Below are positions 1-11,300 of a DNA stretch of 64,000 bases, piece by piece. The notes beneath the pieces are model-generated. The model was not told where the DNA came from. It searched no databases and was given only the letters and a program-made list of their open reading frames with translations. Within the stretch, counting starts at the first letter, position 1, and each line of letters begins with the position of its first letter. Origin of the DNA: Parietichytrium sp. I65-24A (lineage: Eukaryota > Sar > Bigyra > Thraustochytrida > Thraustochytriidae); assembly GCA_012862575.1 (NCBI GenBank), contig BLSF01000004.1:372001-436000 (forward strand), written 5' to 3'. The translations under genes and the position numbers were made by a program.

Positions 1-3000
1 AAACGGCAGAACGCGGCGAAGAAGAAGAAGAAGAAGAAGAAGGAGGAGGAGCAGCGGCATAGCACGCGGGTCTCGATCCGGGGTCGTGTAGGAGGTTCGA
101 AAGCCCGCGCGGAGATAAGGGCACTGGCGCGGCGAGGCTGGTTGAGGAGAAATGGACGACTAATCCTCACGGAGGGCGACTCGTCAAAGAGCGGGTCGTT
201 CTTCTCGACGTTGGAGCAATCGTACGAGACTGCGAAAAAGGGGCTCAATGGAGCGCTTTACGCCATGTCAAAGCGCTCCGGGCACTCCAAGGTGCTCTTC
301 ATATTTGCGACTACACTTGACTCGCTTCAGATGCTTGCGTTCGTGCTTCCGACACCAAGCCTGTTAGATCTAGACTACCCCTCCCCAATCGCCTCCGTGG
401 CGAAAGGCATATCATATACGAAGCTCGGCTACCAAATGAAGTACCTCATCGGCATACTTCCCGCGATGTACTTGAGCCTCAGCATAGTCGCCGTTGAGTT
501 GGCCAACTTGGTGTACGTCGGGTATTCTTGGGCAAACAATGAATTTCGCCTTGTGTGGGCGATCAAGTTACTTCGTATGACTATGTCGCTCTTTGTCGGA
601 GTCGCCTTCATCCCAATGGTAAGCATACTTTCGCACGTCTTCACCTGCCTGGATATTGATGACACGGAAGTTTGCTCAATTCTGCAGCCCATTGTAGCGT
701 TGGTGTTGCTGGCGTTTGTATTTGTATGTTTCATCGTGAGTTTGACGCTTTTCGATCCTCGACCACTCTCCGAGTCACCTGGAGCGAGGCCACACTCAAG
801 GATCAATGTCTTTTACATTTGCGCGAAGACCGCACTGTCGATCACATTTCCCAACATATGCTACTCGACAACCCCAGGGATATTGTCCTTCTGGAGCATC
901 TTTGTGTGCTGCTGGACAGTCCCGCTAGCTTTTTTGTACACCTGGTATCAGCCGTATTTTCACCAAACAAGTACGCTTTACAAGGCCGTCTGGACAAACT
1001 TCAATGCATGGGTGGCTCTGTGCAGCTGTTTTCATGTTCACTTTGTTTCTCGCGCGTATCAGACCGTTGACACTTCGCTCTTGTCTGAGGACGAGGAGTA
1101 CCTGCTGTTGAATGGCTCATCCACGACGGTGGCGATTTTTGTTGGCTTACTTCTTGTGACACCCTTTACATTTGGAATGGTGTATCTGCGATGGTTTACG
1201 CTAGCGCGCAAGCCCATTACTCAGTGCGCAAATGCAATGGAGTTTGAGCTCAAGTAAGTTTACCGGACCACGAGGTGAGAAAACCAGTGAGGCCGAACGA
1301 ACGGGTGATTCTAATTTCTTTATACGTTTGATGTGTTGTCAACAGGTGCCGCCTCTTCTTGCAGGACGCACAGTCGCAGAATGGCGCGCGACAAGGCGAA
1401 GAGGATTTAAGGCCACAGGCTTTGAAAGTAAACAAATGGTACCTGGACGCGGAGGCTATGTTTAGCAACTCCGGAAACTTGCAAGTATTCCACTCTCACG
1501 TGCTTTTGGATTACTTGCCAGAGAAAACTACACTAGTGCATCGGAGCGTGCACATCGCAGAGAGACGGAAGCTTGGTGTGGACTTTGCGTTTATCATCTA
1601 CAAAACCAAGAAGCTACTCTCTGAAGGAAATGGGGGTGCCTCGGACGTCCTGAGCTATGTCAAATCAGAACAATACTTGAAAGAGGCAATGGTTTTAGAT
1701 CGGCAGTGTTCGCAGGAGCTCGCGATGTTCTGGACCGAGCTCTCGAAGAAGCATGGTAACAAGCCTCGCGTGCGCGAGCTCGCAAGGTCGATTGGCAGGA
1801 GAAGCTCGATGGCGCGAGAGCGGTATCTGGAACTCCTCAAGCTCACACCGCAGTCAGTGTCTAATCTGAAGCTCTTTGGATCGTTTCTCTCAGATGTCAT
1901 TAACGACTCTCAAATGGCACTTAGGGTGCTGCGTAGGGCGAAACAAATTGAAGCAGATCAGAAGAAGCGTGCAACTCAGAGTCTCGAAAAAGCAAGCACA
2001 AACTCTGACATGGTTGGAGTCCTGATTGTTCGAGGTAGTTCAAGCTCTACTAGGCCCGCAGGTGAGATCATCAGCGTCAACAGTCATGCAAGCATGCTCT
2101 TAAACCAAATGGCGCCGTCGCTCATCGGCAACAAGATTCAGACGTATTTGGCACCACCGCTTGGGGATCTCATTGGCACCATAATGGACGATTTCTATGA
2201 GACTGGGGATGATCAGCACTTTGATCGTGTCCACAAGACGCACCTCTTCCCTGCAGACGGCGCTGCGTTAGCTGTGGATCTGAAGATTAAGCCGTTTGAT
2301 GGCGAGTCTTCTGATTTCAAGGTATACGTGCTTTTCACACAACGCGAGGTGGAGCTTAGCAGCTATTTATTGGTGAACGAAGCGGGCTCGATTGTAGGGG
2401 TAAACAGGGAGTGTGAACGGCTTTTACATCTCGCCAAGGCTCGCTTCGACACGAGAGATGATGACCTGGATGAAGTGGCGTCAAGCATCAGCCAGCAAAA
2501 GTTCGCCATGGATATCACAAGGTTGAAGATTCACGAGTTGTGCCCATCGTTTCCTATTCTTGAGAAGCGAAAATTATCCAAGCCGAACGCTGGCTCATTT
2601 TTCCTCACGGTCACAACAGAGAACGGACGACTTAGTCTTCAGTTACCAGATGATGACCCCGATGCGCTACGCACAGGTCCAAGCACCGCCCAGGATGGAT
2701 CCAGCAAAGGTACAATTGAAGCCGAGGTCTCACTCGAAGAAATCATGCTGCTGAATAAGCGTGTTTGGCAAGTCAACATCGTGTGCGATGACCTTCTCGA
2801 CGAGGATGATGACGAGTCTGTGGACGTTCCCCTCGATGAAGATGGGTTCTCAGATGCAGAACTCGACGACGCCAACATTGTTAGCAAGCCGAGCGCGGGG
2901 CAATCCATGAAGAAGAGGAGCAGCAACAGACTGTTCCAAGGAGTCCAGAGCCCGAAAAGCCAGTCATCACGTTCAAAAGGAGCCGCAAGCGTTCACCTGA

Positions 3001-5099
3001 CCCGAGCAACTTCCGTGGCCAGCTCTGCGGCAGAGTCGCAAGAACGTATGCAAGTGCAGGCTATGAATATTCGAAGGGCGCTTGGAAACGAGAACACCAA
3101 AATGGACTCTCATCTTGCAAGTTTTCTAAAATACAGCTGGAGAATTACTTTGGTAGCGATCGGAGTCGCAGTATATCAGTTTCTCTCCGCAAAAGAACAC
3201 TTGTCGTCTCGCTCAACAGACATTGCGTTCATGAATGCTCTTGGGTTACGAAGAAGAAACATCGTGGACATTGCAATGTCCGCGCAGAGCCTCTTACTCA
3301 TGCAGCAAGGTATTTTGCCCACTACCTTGGAAACGGTGGTCCGTAATAAACTCGTCGCTTCCGCCACAGGTCTTCGAACGACAGATCAGGAGCTGTTTTT
3401 CCGGCGAGACGAAATTGGTGGCAGCCTCAAGGAAATTTACGAGTCTCAGATAGTGGAGTTTGTTATTCTTCACAATGGGAAGGTGGAGACAACCAAAATG
3501 GGGCTATATGATGCAGCACTTCACTTGGCAAGTCTTTCAGTGGAAACTTCCAAAATCCCTCTTGAAGATCTGAACACCTCCGAGGCCCTCATATTTCCAC
3601 TATTGGCAAATCTCCAGACGTCCGACTTCTCGCTCTTTGACGGAATGCATGCATCCACAGGATATTTTATGGAGTACATAAATTCCTCATTATCTGAAAT
3701 CACGTGGAGATTTATCGTCGTGAGTGTCACCATGTCCGGAATCTTGACGCTGTTCTTGTTTCTCAACATTCTCAACTTGATGGGAAGTGGAGGGAAGATT
3801 GAGAGTACCAAAGAGCGAATCATTTCTATTTTTGATGACATTCCAAAGGAAGAGACGAGGAAGGCAATTGCGAAGTTTCAGCGGAGACTTGTGGAGATTC
3901 ACGGAGAGGTCGCGGAGCGGCTTGACGATCCCATTGCCGATACTGAACAGGTCAAAACCACCGCAGAGTCCAGGACCCAGCGTAAAGTTACCCCTGCCGG
4001 TGGGCGAGCTGCAGTAGATGATGACATGGACAATGGGAAAAAGAAAGTCAAGGGAAAGAGAAAGCTACGCCGGGGCGGCTGGTGTTGCTCCTGTACAAAA
4101 ATTTTGGGAAACTTTTCGTCGCGCAAATTTTTCAATGTCTTGAAGCTGAGCTCCATTCTACTTTTGACAATTGCTTACTTTACATTGCTAGTGGACGTTT
4201 TTACAAATGCAGAGATGGTGACAAAGGACGACGCGCTAATTGCCAACTATGGTGGCTTGCGGCGTGCTCGTGGCGGACAAATCACCTTCTCACTTCGTAA
4301 TTTGCTCTGCGGGAAAGTCCTTTCCCAGGTATTTGGTTCCGATGCTGTGGAAGCTATGGAGGTTCTGGAGCTCCCAAACGGAACCGTCACGGTAACCAAT
4401 GTTGTCGACAAGCTCCTCGAGATTCACGAGGTTTTGGTCTTCGGCTCTGACGAGCTGGAAGTCACTGGTGTTTTGGAGGGCATGAACCCAACTCTAGATG
4501 CCGAGGCCGCCGTCTTAGAAATTTATACCGGGAACGGGTGCTACGGCTGGCCCTCGGACTTTACCAAAGCTGGCAACAGCACGATCCTCGACTCCACGTA
4601 TTGCGAAGGATTTGCAAACGGTGTGATGACGGCAGGGATACACAACGCAATTCTGAGGTATGATGAAATGATTGCTGATTATCTTGTCGGCCTTGACCTC
4701 GACGCGATTGAAAGTGGTGGAGCATCCGCTGTCAAGGAGGCAATGCAGGATCCCACTTTTAAGCTTTTGCTCGAATTTGAGGTGGATATCTTTAGGGCAC
4801 AGGTCGGAAAGGCTCTCAAATTACACTTGGCCGTCACTGCTTCTTACTTGGATGGTGGCACTCTCACGCTGTCATACCTCACGATTGCTTTCATTCTCGG
4901 ATCGATCTTCTCCTATGTGTTTTTTGTTCGCTCGGTTCTCATCGCGCTGGATCTTGAGATGAAGCGCTCACGGAGTCTTCTTATGGTGATACCGGAGGAG
5001 CTTTTCATGTCCATGAAGTCATTACAGAAGCTCATTGTCGAACAATTTGATGCAAACTCGATGCCAGGAACAAAGTCAGGCTCGGTTGCGCCATACTAA
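1..5099 (+). CDS. tmcB-like multipass membrane protein with TPR-like and PAS regions (5' partial, one intron)
   Basis: The open frame starts at base 1 with no in-frame ATG at the edge, so the gene enters from outside the window. I read exons 1..1253 and 1346..5099. The intron (1254..1345, 92 nt) has donor GTAAGT and acceptor AACAG and joins two long frames in phase, giving ELK-CRLFLQDAQ across the junction. At least 1,668 residues lie in the window. The first ~420 residues hold several hydrophobic spans. The stretch from about nt 1640 to 1960 resembles the TmcB/TmcC TPR region (FW-ELSKKHG, YLELLKLTPQSV, FGSFLSDVINDS). A PAS-like region and an acidic Ser-rich linker follow. Further membrane spans lie near nt 3130, 3710, 4150 and 4870. 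Dictyostelium tmcB/tmcC and many stramenopile proteins share this plan, and their biochemical role is poorly defined. Sensing is an inference from the PAS-like part. The basic Lys/Glu-rich start is probably cytoplasmic. Confidence 0.75.
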
Positions 5100-5120
5100 G
5101 AGATATATAGCTCTCAAAAA

Positions 5121-5126
5121 AATAAA
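5121..5126 (+). terminator. Candidate polyadenylation signal of the tmcB-like gene
   Basis: AATAAA lies 22 bp after the TAA stop of the tmcB-like gene in an A/T-rich context. Position and sequence fit a poly(A) signal; no transcript end is seen directly. Confidence 0.45.
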
Positions 5127-5267
5127 CTCGCAAGCACTCACAAGTAACATTTTTCAAACAAACTTTTAAAACTTGTCTTGATTGAGCAGGGTTTGAAGTA
5201 TCATTAACAGTAAAGGCGAAGTCTGACAAAGATCAAATGATTCCGGACGGCCACGTACTCTGCAGCC

Positions 5268-5346
5268 GTCTTCAAGACTTTTGGAATGGAGCGCTGTCTA
5301 GTGGTTTGCTGGCCTTTTAGCGCTCCATGCCAAAAGTCTTGAAGAC
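5268..5346. repeat. Near-perfect inverted repeat, 28-bp arms
   Basis: The left arm (5268..5295) and right arm (5319..5346) are reverse complements at 27 of 28 positions and are separated by a 23-bp loop. The arms begin GTCTTCAAGACTTTTGG and end GGAGCGCT. The element lies ~170 bp 3' of the tmcB-like stop. It could form a long hairpin in DNA or RNA, and may be a foldback/MITE-like relic or a structured 3' element. I saw no clear target-site duplication. Confidence 0.8.
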
Positions 5347-6549
5347 CGCCACAAACTTTCGGGATAGCACACACCGAAAGGGATCAGTGCTTTCTTTTTC
5401 GCGGTCAGTCCCGCTCGTCAATCGAGTATTGGTGCGAATCTATGGAGATCGCGCGATGGAGCTCCCAACCGTTACAGCTTTCGCCTACCAGTCGATAGGG
5501 CTTGCAATAGAGAGCATAGGGTTTTAATTTCCTCACCCTCAAATAACAGTTTTCGTAGCTAAAGATGCTTCGGATAGTCCCTCTTTACCGCCTACCGTTA
5601 CCAAGACTTCCAGGACATTGAGGGGTGTGCAATGAAAAAGTGCTCTTTCACTTCTTTCGTCTTTCATTTTCTCATGGTCACTATCATTGTCATTCCACTC
5701 ATTCACTTTCACTCACTCACTCATACACTCATTCATTCATACCAGTACTAAGGTACTGTGGTACTGGCTGTGAGAGATGAGCGACTTGGAACGTAAAATG
5801 CAAACAAAAGATACGACACCGTGCGGAGAGGGGAGGACCAGAGGTCCGAGAGATCCGAGAGATTCTAGAAGAGCATGAACTGAGTGACAGACAGACAGAC
5901 GAATGAGCACTTGAGACTTGACAGGAGCTCCGAATTTTGCTTCCATGGAGCTCTCTGGAGAGGCGGTCGAAAGACTCGGAAAAGCTCGATGGTGAAAAGA
6001 GCAAGTTTGAACACAGTACTGGACCGGTACAAAGGAATAGCGGCGTACGTGCTGATTTACTGTTACCTGATAGTGTAGATTCCGATGTGCATACAGTTTG
6101 ACTCACCCGCCGGGTCCCGGGACACAGGCTCCGGAATTGTAGACTTGGAAACACGCCTGGTGTTCTGGAGGTGTGCAGCTGTTCATTGTCATGGCTGTTG
6201 ACTCGTTTTCTCTGCTCAAGCCTAGCTAGTACAGTCCTTCGTCGGAATCTTGAACTTACAGTTAGTTGGATCACTGTCTGTGAGTGTGATGATGTCCTAC
6301 ACGCTACACACACCTACTTCTTAAGAAAGAAAGAGGGACTTTGCTCGCACGTCGAGACGAAGGCGAAATCAAAAGTCGTTTTGCAACATCACTCGTTACC
6401 AATGTGGCTAAATGGCACTGTGAAACTCTGTGCTATAATACAACTAACGGTGCCGGCACATTCAATTTGCAGTCTAAATACTGGCGGAGGCAAAACCCGA
6501 ACCCCAAATCAATTTTGACGAGCTTCGAGGTTGAAAAGGCAGTGCAAGA
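5347..6549. other. Intergenic region upstream of the cellulase gene
   Basis: No gene is supported. It contains a C/A/T-rich stretch with repeated cattca/cactca words (about 5690-5745) and a GTACTGGCTGTGAG copy of the recurrent GTAC-rich motif at 5761..5774. Open frames here, including 5729..6313 on the minus strand, have Ser/Arg-rich composition and no recognisable domain. Confidence 0.6.
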
Positions 6550-8352
6550 ATGGCTCTGAGTGCGTGGAAATGGGGAGCCCTCCTGGCGGCGTGCTGCGTT
6601 GGCCAGAGTTTCTCGCAAAGTGTTGCTGACCAGAGACTTCGATCGCTTCAGAGCTCGACCTGCGAGAGAACGATGAGTTTGTCTGAAAATTGCGAGACGA
6701 TGTACGACTGTTGCCCCTCGGGAACCCAGTGTTACCGGAAGAACGAGTGGTGGTCTGGATGTCTCAGCAGCTGCACGCCTGGCTGGGTAGATGGATACGA
6801 CACATTGCCATGGGAATGCACGTTGGTTACCGAAGACAACTCTGGCGGCGATGATTCTTCATACGGAACAGATTGCGGGGAGGATACAAGCCTTGGCGCA
6901 ATCAACAATGAAGGCTTTGCAGCAGTTCATGGCAAGCTGAGCTTGAGCGGCGTCCAATTAGTCGACGCAAGCGGCACCCCCGTCCAGCTTTTTGGCGTGA
7001 GCTCGCACGGGCTGCATTGGTTTCCTCAGTGCTACACGAAAGCTAGCATTGCTTTTCTCGTCCGGAATTGGGGCATCAATATGTTTCGTGCCGCCATGTA
7101 TGTCGGAGAGGGCGGGTATGCATCAGACTCGTCTGTAAAGCAGACCGTGAAAGACATTGTCGACTGGTGTGAAGAACTAGGAATCTATGTGGTGATTGAT
7201 TTTCATGTGCTGACTCCAGGTGACCCAAATTCATATTTAGACGGGCAAGGTGCAAGCACTGGTCTTGCAATAGACTTTTGGACAGAAATGGCGACCTTGT
7301 ACAAGGGCAAAACGCACGTTCTGTATGAGCTCGCAAACGAGCCGAACGGAGTGGCCTGGAGCGTAGTGAAAGCATACCACGATGCCGTGATTCCAGCAAT
7401 CCGAGCAATAGACTCCAGCACCATCATAATAGCCGGCACAAGCAGCTGGAGCCAAGACATCCACTATGCGGCAAGCAATCCAGTCGCAAACCCATACAAC
7501 GTGATGTATGCTTTCCACTTTTATGCAGGAACTCATGCAACTTTGTACCAGCGTGTTGTGGATTACATTGACCAAATCCCGATCTTTGTCTCAGAGTGGG
7601 GGACGTCATACGCCTCTGGCGATGGGGGACCTTTCACTGAGACCTCCAAAAAATTTCTGGACTTATTCGCTGGAGACACTGCATCGTCGAACGTCAAGCT
7701 GAGCTGGGCGCAATGGAGCTATGCAGATAAAAGTGAAGGCTCCGCAATCCTATCGTCTGGCGCATGCTCTTCGCAGTCATGGGATGAGACTTCGTGCAGC
7801 GGAACGTGGACCAGAACCCAGATCAAGATGCTGGCTCAAGAATGGTCAGGAGCGACACCAGCTCCGACGCTGGCCACGACCAAATCACCTTCAGCGTCTC
7901 CAACGACCCGAGCTCCAACCACAAAGGCACCAACAACGAAGGCGCCGACCACAAAAGCGCCGAGCACGGCATCTCCGTCCGGAAGCACCCCAACAACGAA
8001 AGCTCCAACCACAAAGGCGCCAACCACCAAAGCACCAACTACAAAGGCGCCAACGACCAAAGCTCCAAGCACAAAAGCGCCAACCACCAAAGCGCCGACT
8101 ACGAAGGCTCCGACGCAAGCAAGTGATGAGTGCGCCCTGCAGTACGGGCAGTGCGGCGGATCTGGATGGACGGGACCGACATCATGCTGTGAGGGCCTTG
8201 CATGTGTTGTCAACAACCAGTGGTACTCTCAATGTCAAGCTGACCCGAACAGAACCTGCAAGCTACCTTACGAGCAATGCTCGTCAAGCAGCGAATGTTG
8301 CCAGGGCAAGAGCTGTGATGGTGACCAGTGGTACAAGCAATGCTCGCCTTGA
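6550..8352 (+). CDS. Secreted GH5 endoglucanase (cellulase) with CBM1-type modules
   Basis: A 600-residue secreted beta-1,4-glucanase that probably cleaves cellulose outside the cell. Residues 1-22 form a signal peptide. A small Cys-rich CBM1-like module (about 38-78) comes first, then the GH5 TIM-barrel (about 125-430). The proposed acid/base is Glu264 in ELANEPNG and the nucleophile is Glu349 in FVSEWGTS; conserved neighbours are VVIDFH and YAFHFYAG. A long linker of APTTK units (about 435-525) leads to two C-terminal Cys-rich modules. The first ([18 protein letters not shown], with NQWYSQC) is a classical fungal-type CBM1; the last is a shorter variant. The linker DNA is a short-unit tandem repeat and probably varies in length. 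Single exon. The ATG at 6550 directly precedes the signal peptide. Family and fold are clear; the exact substrate is inferred. Confidence 0.92.
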   Translation: MALSAWKWGALLAACCVGQSFSQSVADQRLRSLQSSTCERTMSLSENCETMYDCCPSGTQCYRKNEWWSGCLSSCTPGWVDGYDTLPWECTLVTEDNSGGDDSSYGTDCGEDTSLGAINNEGFAAVHGKLSLSGVQLVDASGTPVQLFGVSSHGLHWFPQCYTKASIAFLVRNWGINMFRAAMYVGEGGYASDSSVKQTVKDIVDWCEELGIYVVIDFHVLTPGDPNSYLDGQGASTGLAIDFWTEMATLYKGKTHVLYELANEPNGVAWSVVKAYHDAVIPAIRAIDSSTIIIAGTSSWSQDIHYAASNPVANPYNVMYAFHFYAGTHATLYQRVVDYIDQIPIFVSEWGTSYASGDGGPFTETSKKFLDLFAGDTASSNVKLSWAQWSYADKSEGSAILSSGACSSQSWDETSCSGTWTRTQIKMLAQEWSGATPAPTLATTKSPSASPTTRAPTTKAPTTKAPTTKAPSTASPSGSTPTTKAPTTKAPTTKAPTTKAPTTKAPSTKAPTTKAPTTKAPTQASDECALQYGQCGGSGWTGPTSCCEGLACVVNNQWYSQCQADPNRTCKLPYEQCSSSSECCQGKSCDGDQWYKQCSP

Positions 8353-11300
8353 AAGTACTGCGAATGGACATGATTATAAGTGCACGACTAACAATAACCA
8401 AAAACCTTTCAGACGTTGATCTTCTTTTCGGCTTGCTTGATCTTGAACATTTTCAATACATCGTGTCTGATTTTTCGTTGTGATGTTTGCTCGGACCCGA
8501 GCACCTGTCGCGAGACTGGTCTGCCTTCAAATCGTAGATTGCACCAATGTCTACAAACCCCTGCAATTGAGCAGCGATTAATTTTAAAGCTAAATGTGGT
8601 TGCCTCGAAAGTCTCCGCGATACGTACCGGTGCCACGGCACCTGATCCAATATTCCAGACGAGGAGAATTAGGGAAATTCGGCTTTCGGTGAGGGGAATC
8701 TCTTGGCTACCTGCTTTGAAGTCACAGATACGTTGAAGGCCTCGATGGCCACGGGTCTTCTGTCCGAATGCTGTAGCCTCTTTTCCAGCTTCACATTGCT
8801 ATTAATTGCCGTCCAAATACAAGCCAACTGTGTCCTGGTCTTGGCACAGGAACCGCTTGGGGCGGCCACCGTCACGCGGCCCAGCTCATTCCAGCTCCTG
8901 CCAGCCAACGAATTACCTCACCCTTCACAGAGCCTCATTATTTACCGGTAAGAAACCCCACAACCACCACGGGCTATGCAGTCAAGATTGCAGAGCCACG
9001 AATCACTCAATGCTGCAAGCACGAGAGGAGCCTGAGGTGACATTCCCGCGCAGAGCACTCCGATTTCACACGGTCCTTGTGCCCTTGTGCGTGTTCTGCG
9101 TTCGCATGCCAACCTCTTATTTTCCTGGCCGACGCGAAATCGGCAAAGCGGAATCGAGAAAGACGGGAGAGTCGAGCTCTCTAAGCATCAACGGGGGCTC
9201 TCTCGTTGGCGTCTTGGCTTTCTTTCTTTGGTTTCTTGGGTGCGAAATTTCTTTGTGGTTAGTAGCCAGAAATGCCAGAAATTTGGATTGCGACGTTGAT
9301 TTTTCTTGCAATCTTGTGTTCGTCAGCGTTCGCCCGAGAAGATGAATAGGCAACTTCTGACTGCCAAATCTGAGCCATCTGAGTTATATCTGATTCCTGG
9401 CTTTGTGCTAAATTTGATGAACAATTTTGACGCGTGGAAAACGTTTACACGTTTTGCAGTTTACATTTGGTTCTAGTCGGAAAAATGCAAAAACTAAAGA
9501 AAATTAAAATTCTTGAATCAAAAGATCTTTTGAAATGAAGCGTTTTTGAGCCCTTGACACCGTTGACAGTTGCTTTGGAGAGGCACAGTTGGCACAGTCG
9601 TAAAATTTTGATGAGCAGGGCGAGTAGATGCAAGTAGTCAAGGGAGAAGGGGCGAAATAGCAAGGAGCTCTTGGCATCTCTTGGCTATTCTGGCTCGCGG
9701 CATCTCGCGGGGCTCGCAACAAAGATTTGATCGATCTAGCTAGCTACATCGTACACGGTCAGGATTCCTTCGATGGATTTGTGCTTTCTCTTTTTTCTCT
9801 CCTTTGGTCTTGTGCGCATCCACCCATTTTTTTAACCCGTGTACTAATACCTGTGTGCTAAAAACAAACCCGCACGCTGAGGTGCGGCAAGCCTAATTTT
9901 GTGTTCAGAATTCAGAAGTCTCAGAGCCGATCAATACGCTCAGCCACTTGCGGCCACCGCTGTGGCATGGTATGGTCGCTCTCGATCTTTTCACCTGTCC
10001 ACTTGGTCCAGCACTGATTGCTGTGGCGCTTGCAACTTTCTTTCAATTGAAACTTTCTGCGACTTGCGGCGGTCCTCGGCCCAGACGCGAACTTTGACAT
10101 CGAACGCATAAATGCGGTGAATGAGATGAATGAGAGTTCTCTCCGCTTGCACTCTGTGTGACCGTGAGTGCACTGGGCCAATTGCTAATCCGAATGATAG
10201 CAGGAACGTAAGGGTCGAGGTTTGTGCACAGCTGGAGAGACAGCCTAGTAGCAAGGGAACAAAAAGAGAAGAAAGAGAGCCTAGCACAGCAATAGATGTG
10301 ATTAGGCGGGCAAGGGAAGAAAAGTCTGTATGAGTAAGAGTGAGTTAGCCGCAAAGAGAAGGAAAGGAAGGAAAGGGACGAAAGAAGAAGGGAAGGAAGA
10401 TTCAAAACTTGAAAACAAAATCAAAACTCAAAACAAAATTTTAACAGTAATCAAAGAAAAGAAAAAGACAATCGAAATCAAGTCAAATTGAACAATCTGG
10501 CTTCTTAATCATTCGCCACGCTTGCTTGCTTTGTGGTCTCTGTTGTGTCTGTTGTCTCTCGTGACAACTTGTAATTGCACTTGACAGCAATTTTGGGATC
10601 CTCGAACGCAGGTGGAAGCAACTGTACTTGCGTGGCGTGCTTTTGGACTCTCTTGTTTCTCCGTTCGTTTGTTGAGTGGTGGCAGTGGGGGCAGTGGGAG
10701 CTCACAGTCTAATAGCTCTTGAAAGAGACAAAATTTCGACCCAGACCCAGCTGGCCACCGGCCTATCGAAGATGTTTTCTTCCGAGCCCCACCATGTTAT
10801 AACACATGTAACGAAACGCCTCAGGCCGCTCAAGAGAAGAGAACGGACAGCTCAGAAGGACTGAATTAATTATTCTGAATTCTGAGTCCTGAATTCTGAA
10901 TTCTGCATTCTGCGGACTGTTTGATTGATTAATCGTTGATTTTGATGTTGCAAAAGTCGAGTTCACTTCGCCAGTCAACCTCTCCGAGGCCTTCGCGCTC
11001 TCCTTCATTGCTCAATTGGCAGTGAGTTTTTTGTTGTTGTCTTCCCCGCCTTCACAGCTCGTTCTGAGCCAACTTGTTGTTGTTGTTCTGAATAAACACA
11101 TACTACCCTGGACGCACCACAGTACAACAGCTTTGGTTGGAGGCGCTTTGTTTACAGTTTGTTTCTTAATTTGTGTTACGAACTGCTACAGATGACCGGA
11201 AGAGAACGAATGCATTCGCATTTGCACTTGAGCAAAGAAACGCATCGTCTTTTGGGTCCTTTGGACTCAGTGAACTGAGCGATCGATTATTAGTCACACG

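Noticed and set aside
5729-6313. 194-codon minus-strand frame
   Set aside because: Ser/Arg-rich composition, no domain, no splice or start support.
7721-8419. Arg/Gln-rich 232-codon frame overlapping the cellulase
   Set aside because: Shifted reading of the repetitive linker; low complexity, and the cellulase frame has all the conserved residues.
8806-9345. 179-codon plus-strand frame
   Set aside because: No domain, unusual composition, overlaps other equally long frames.
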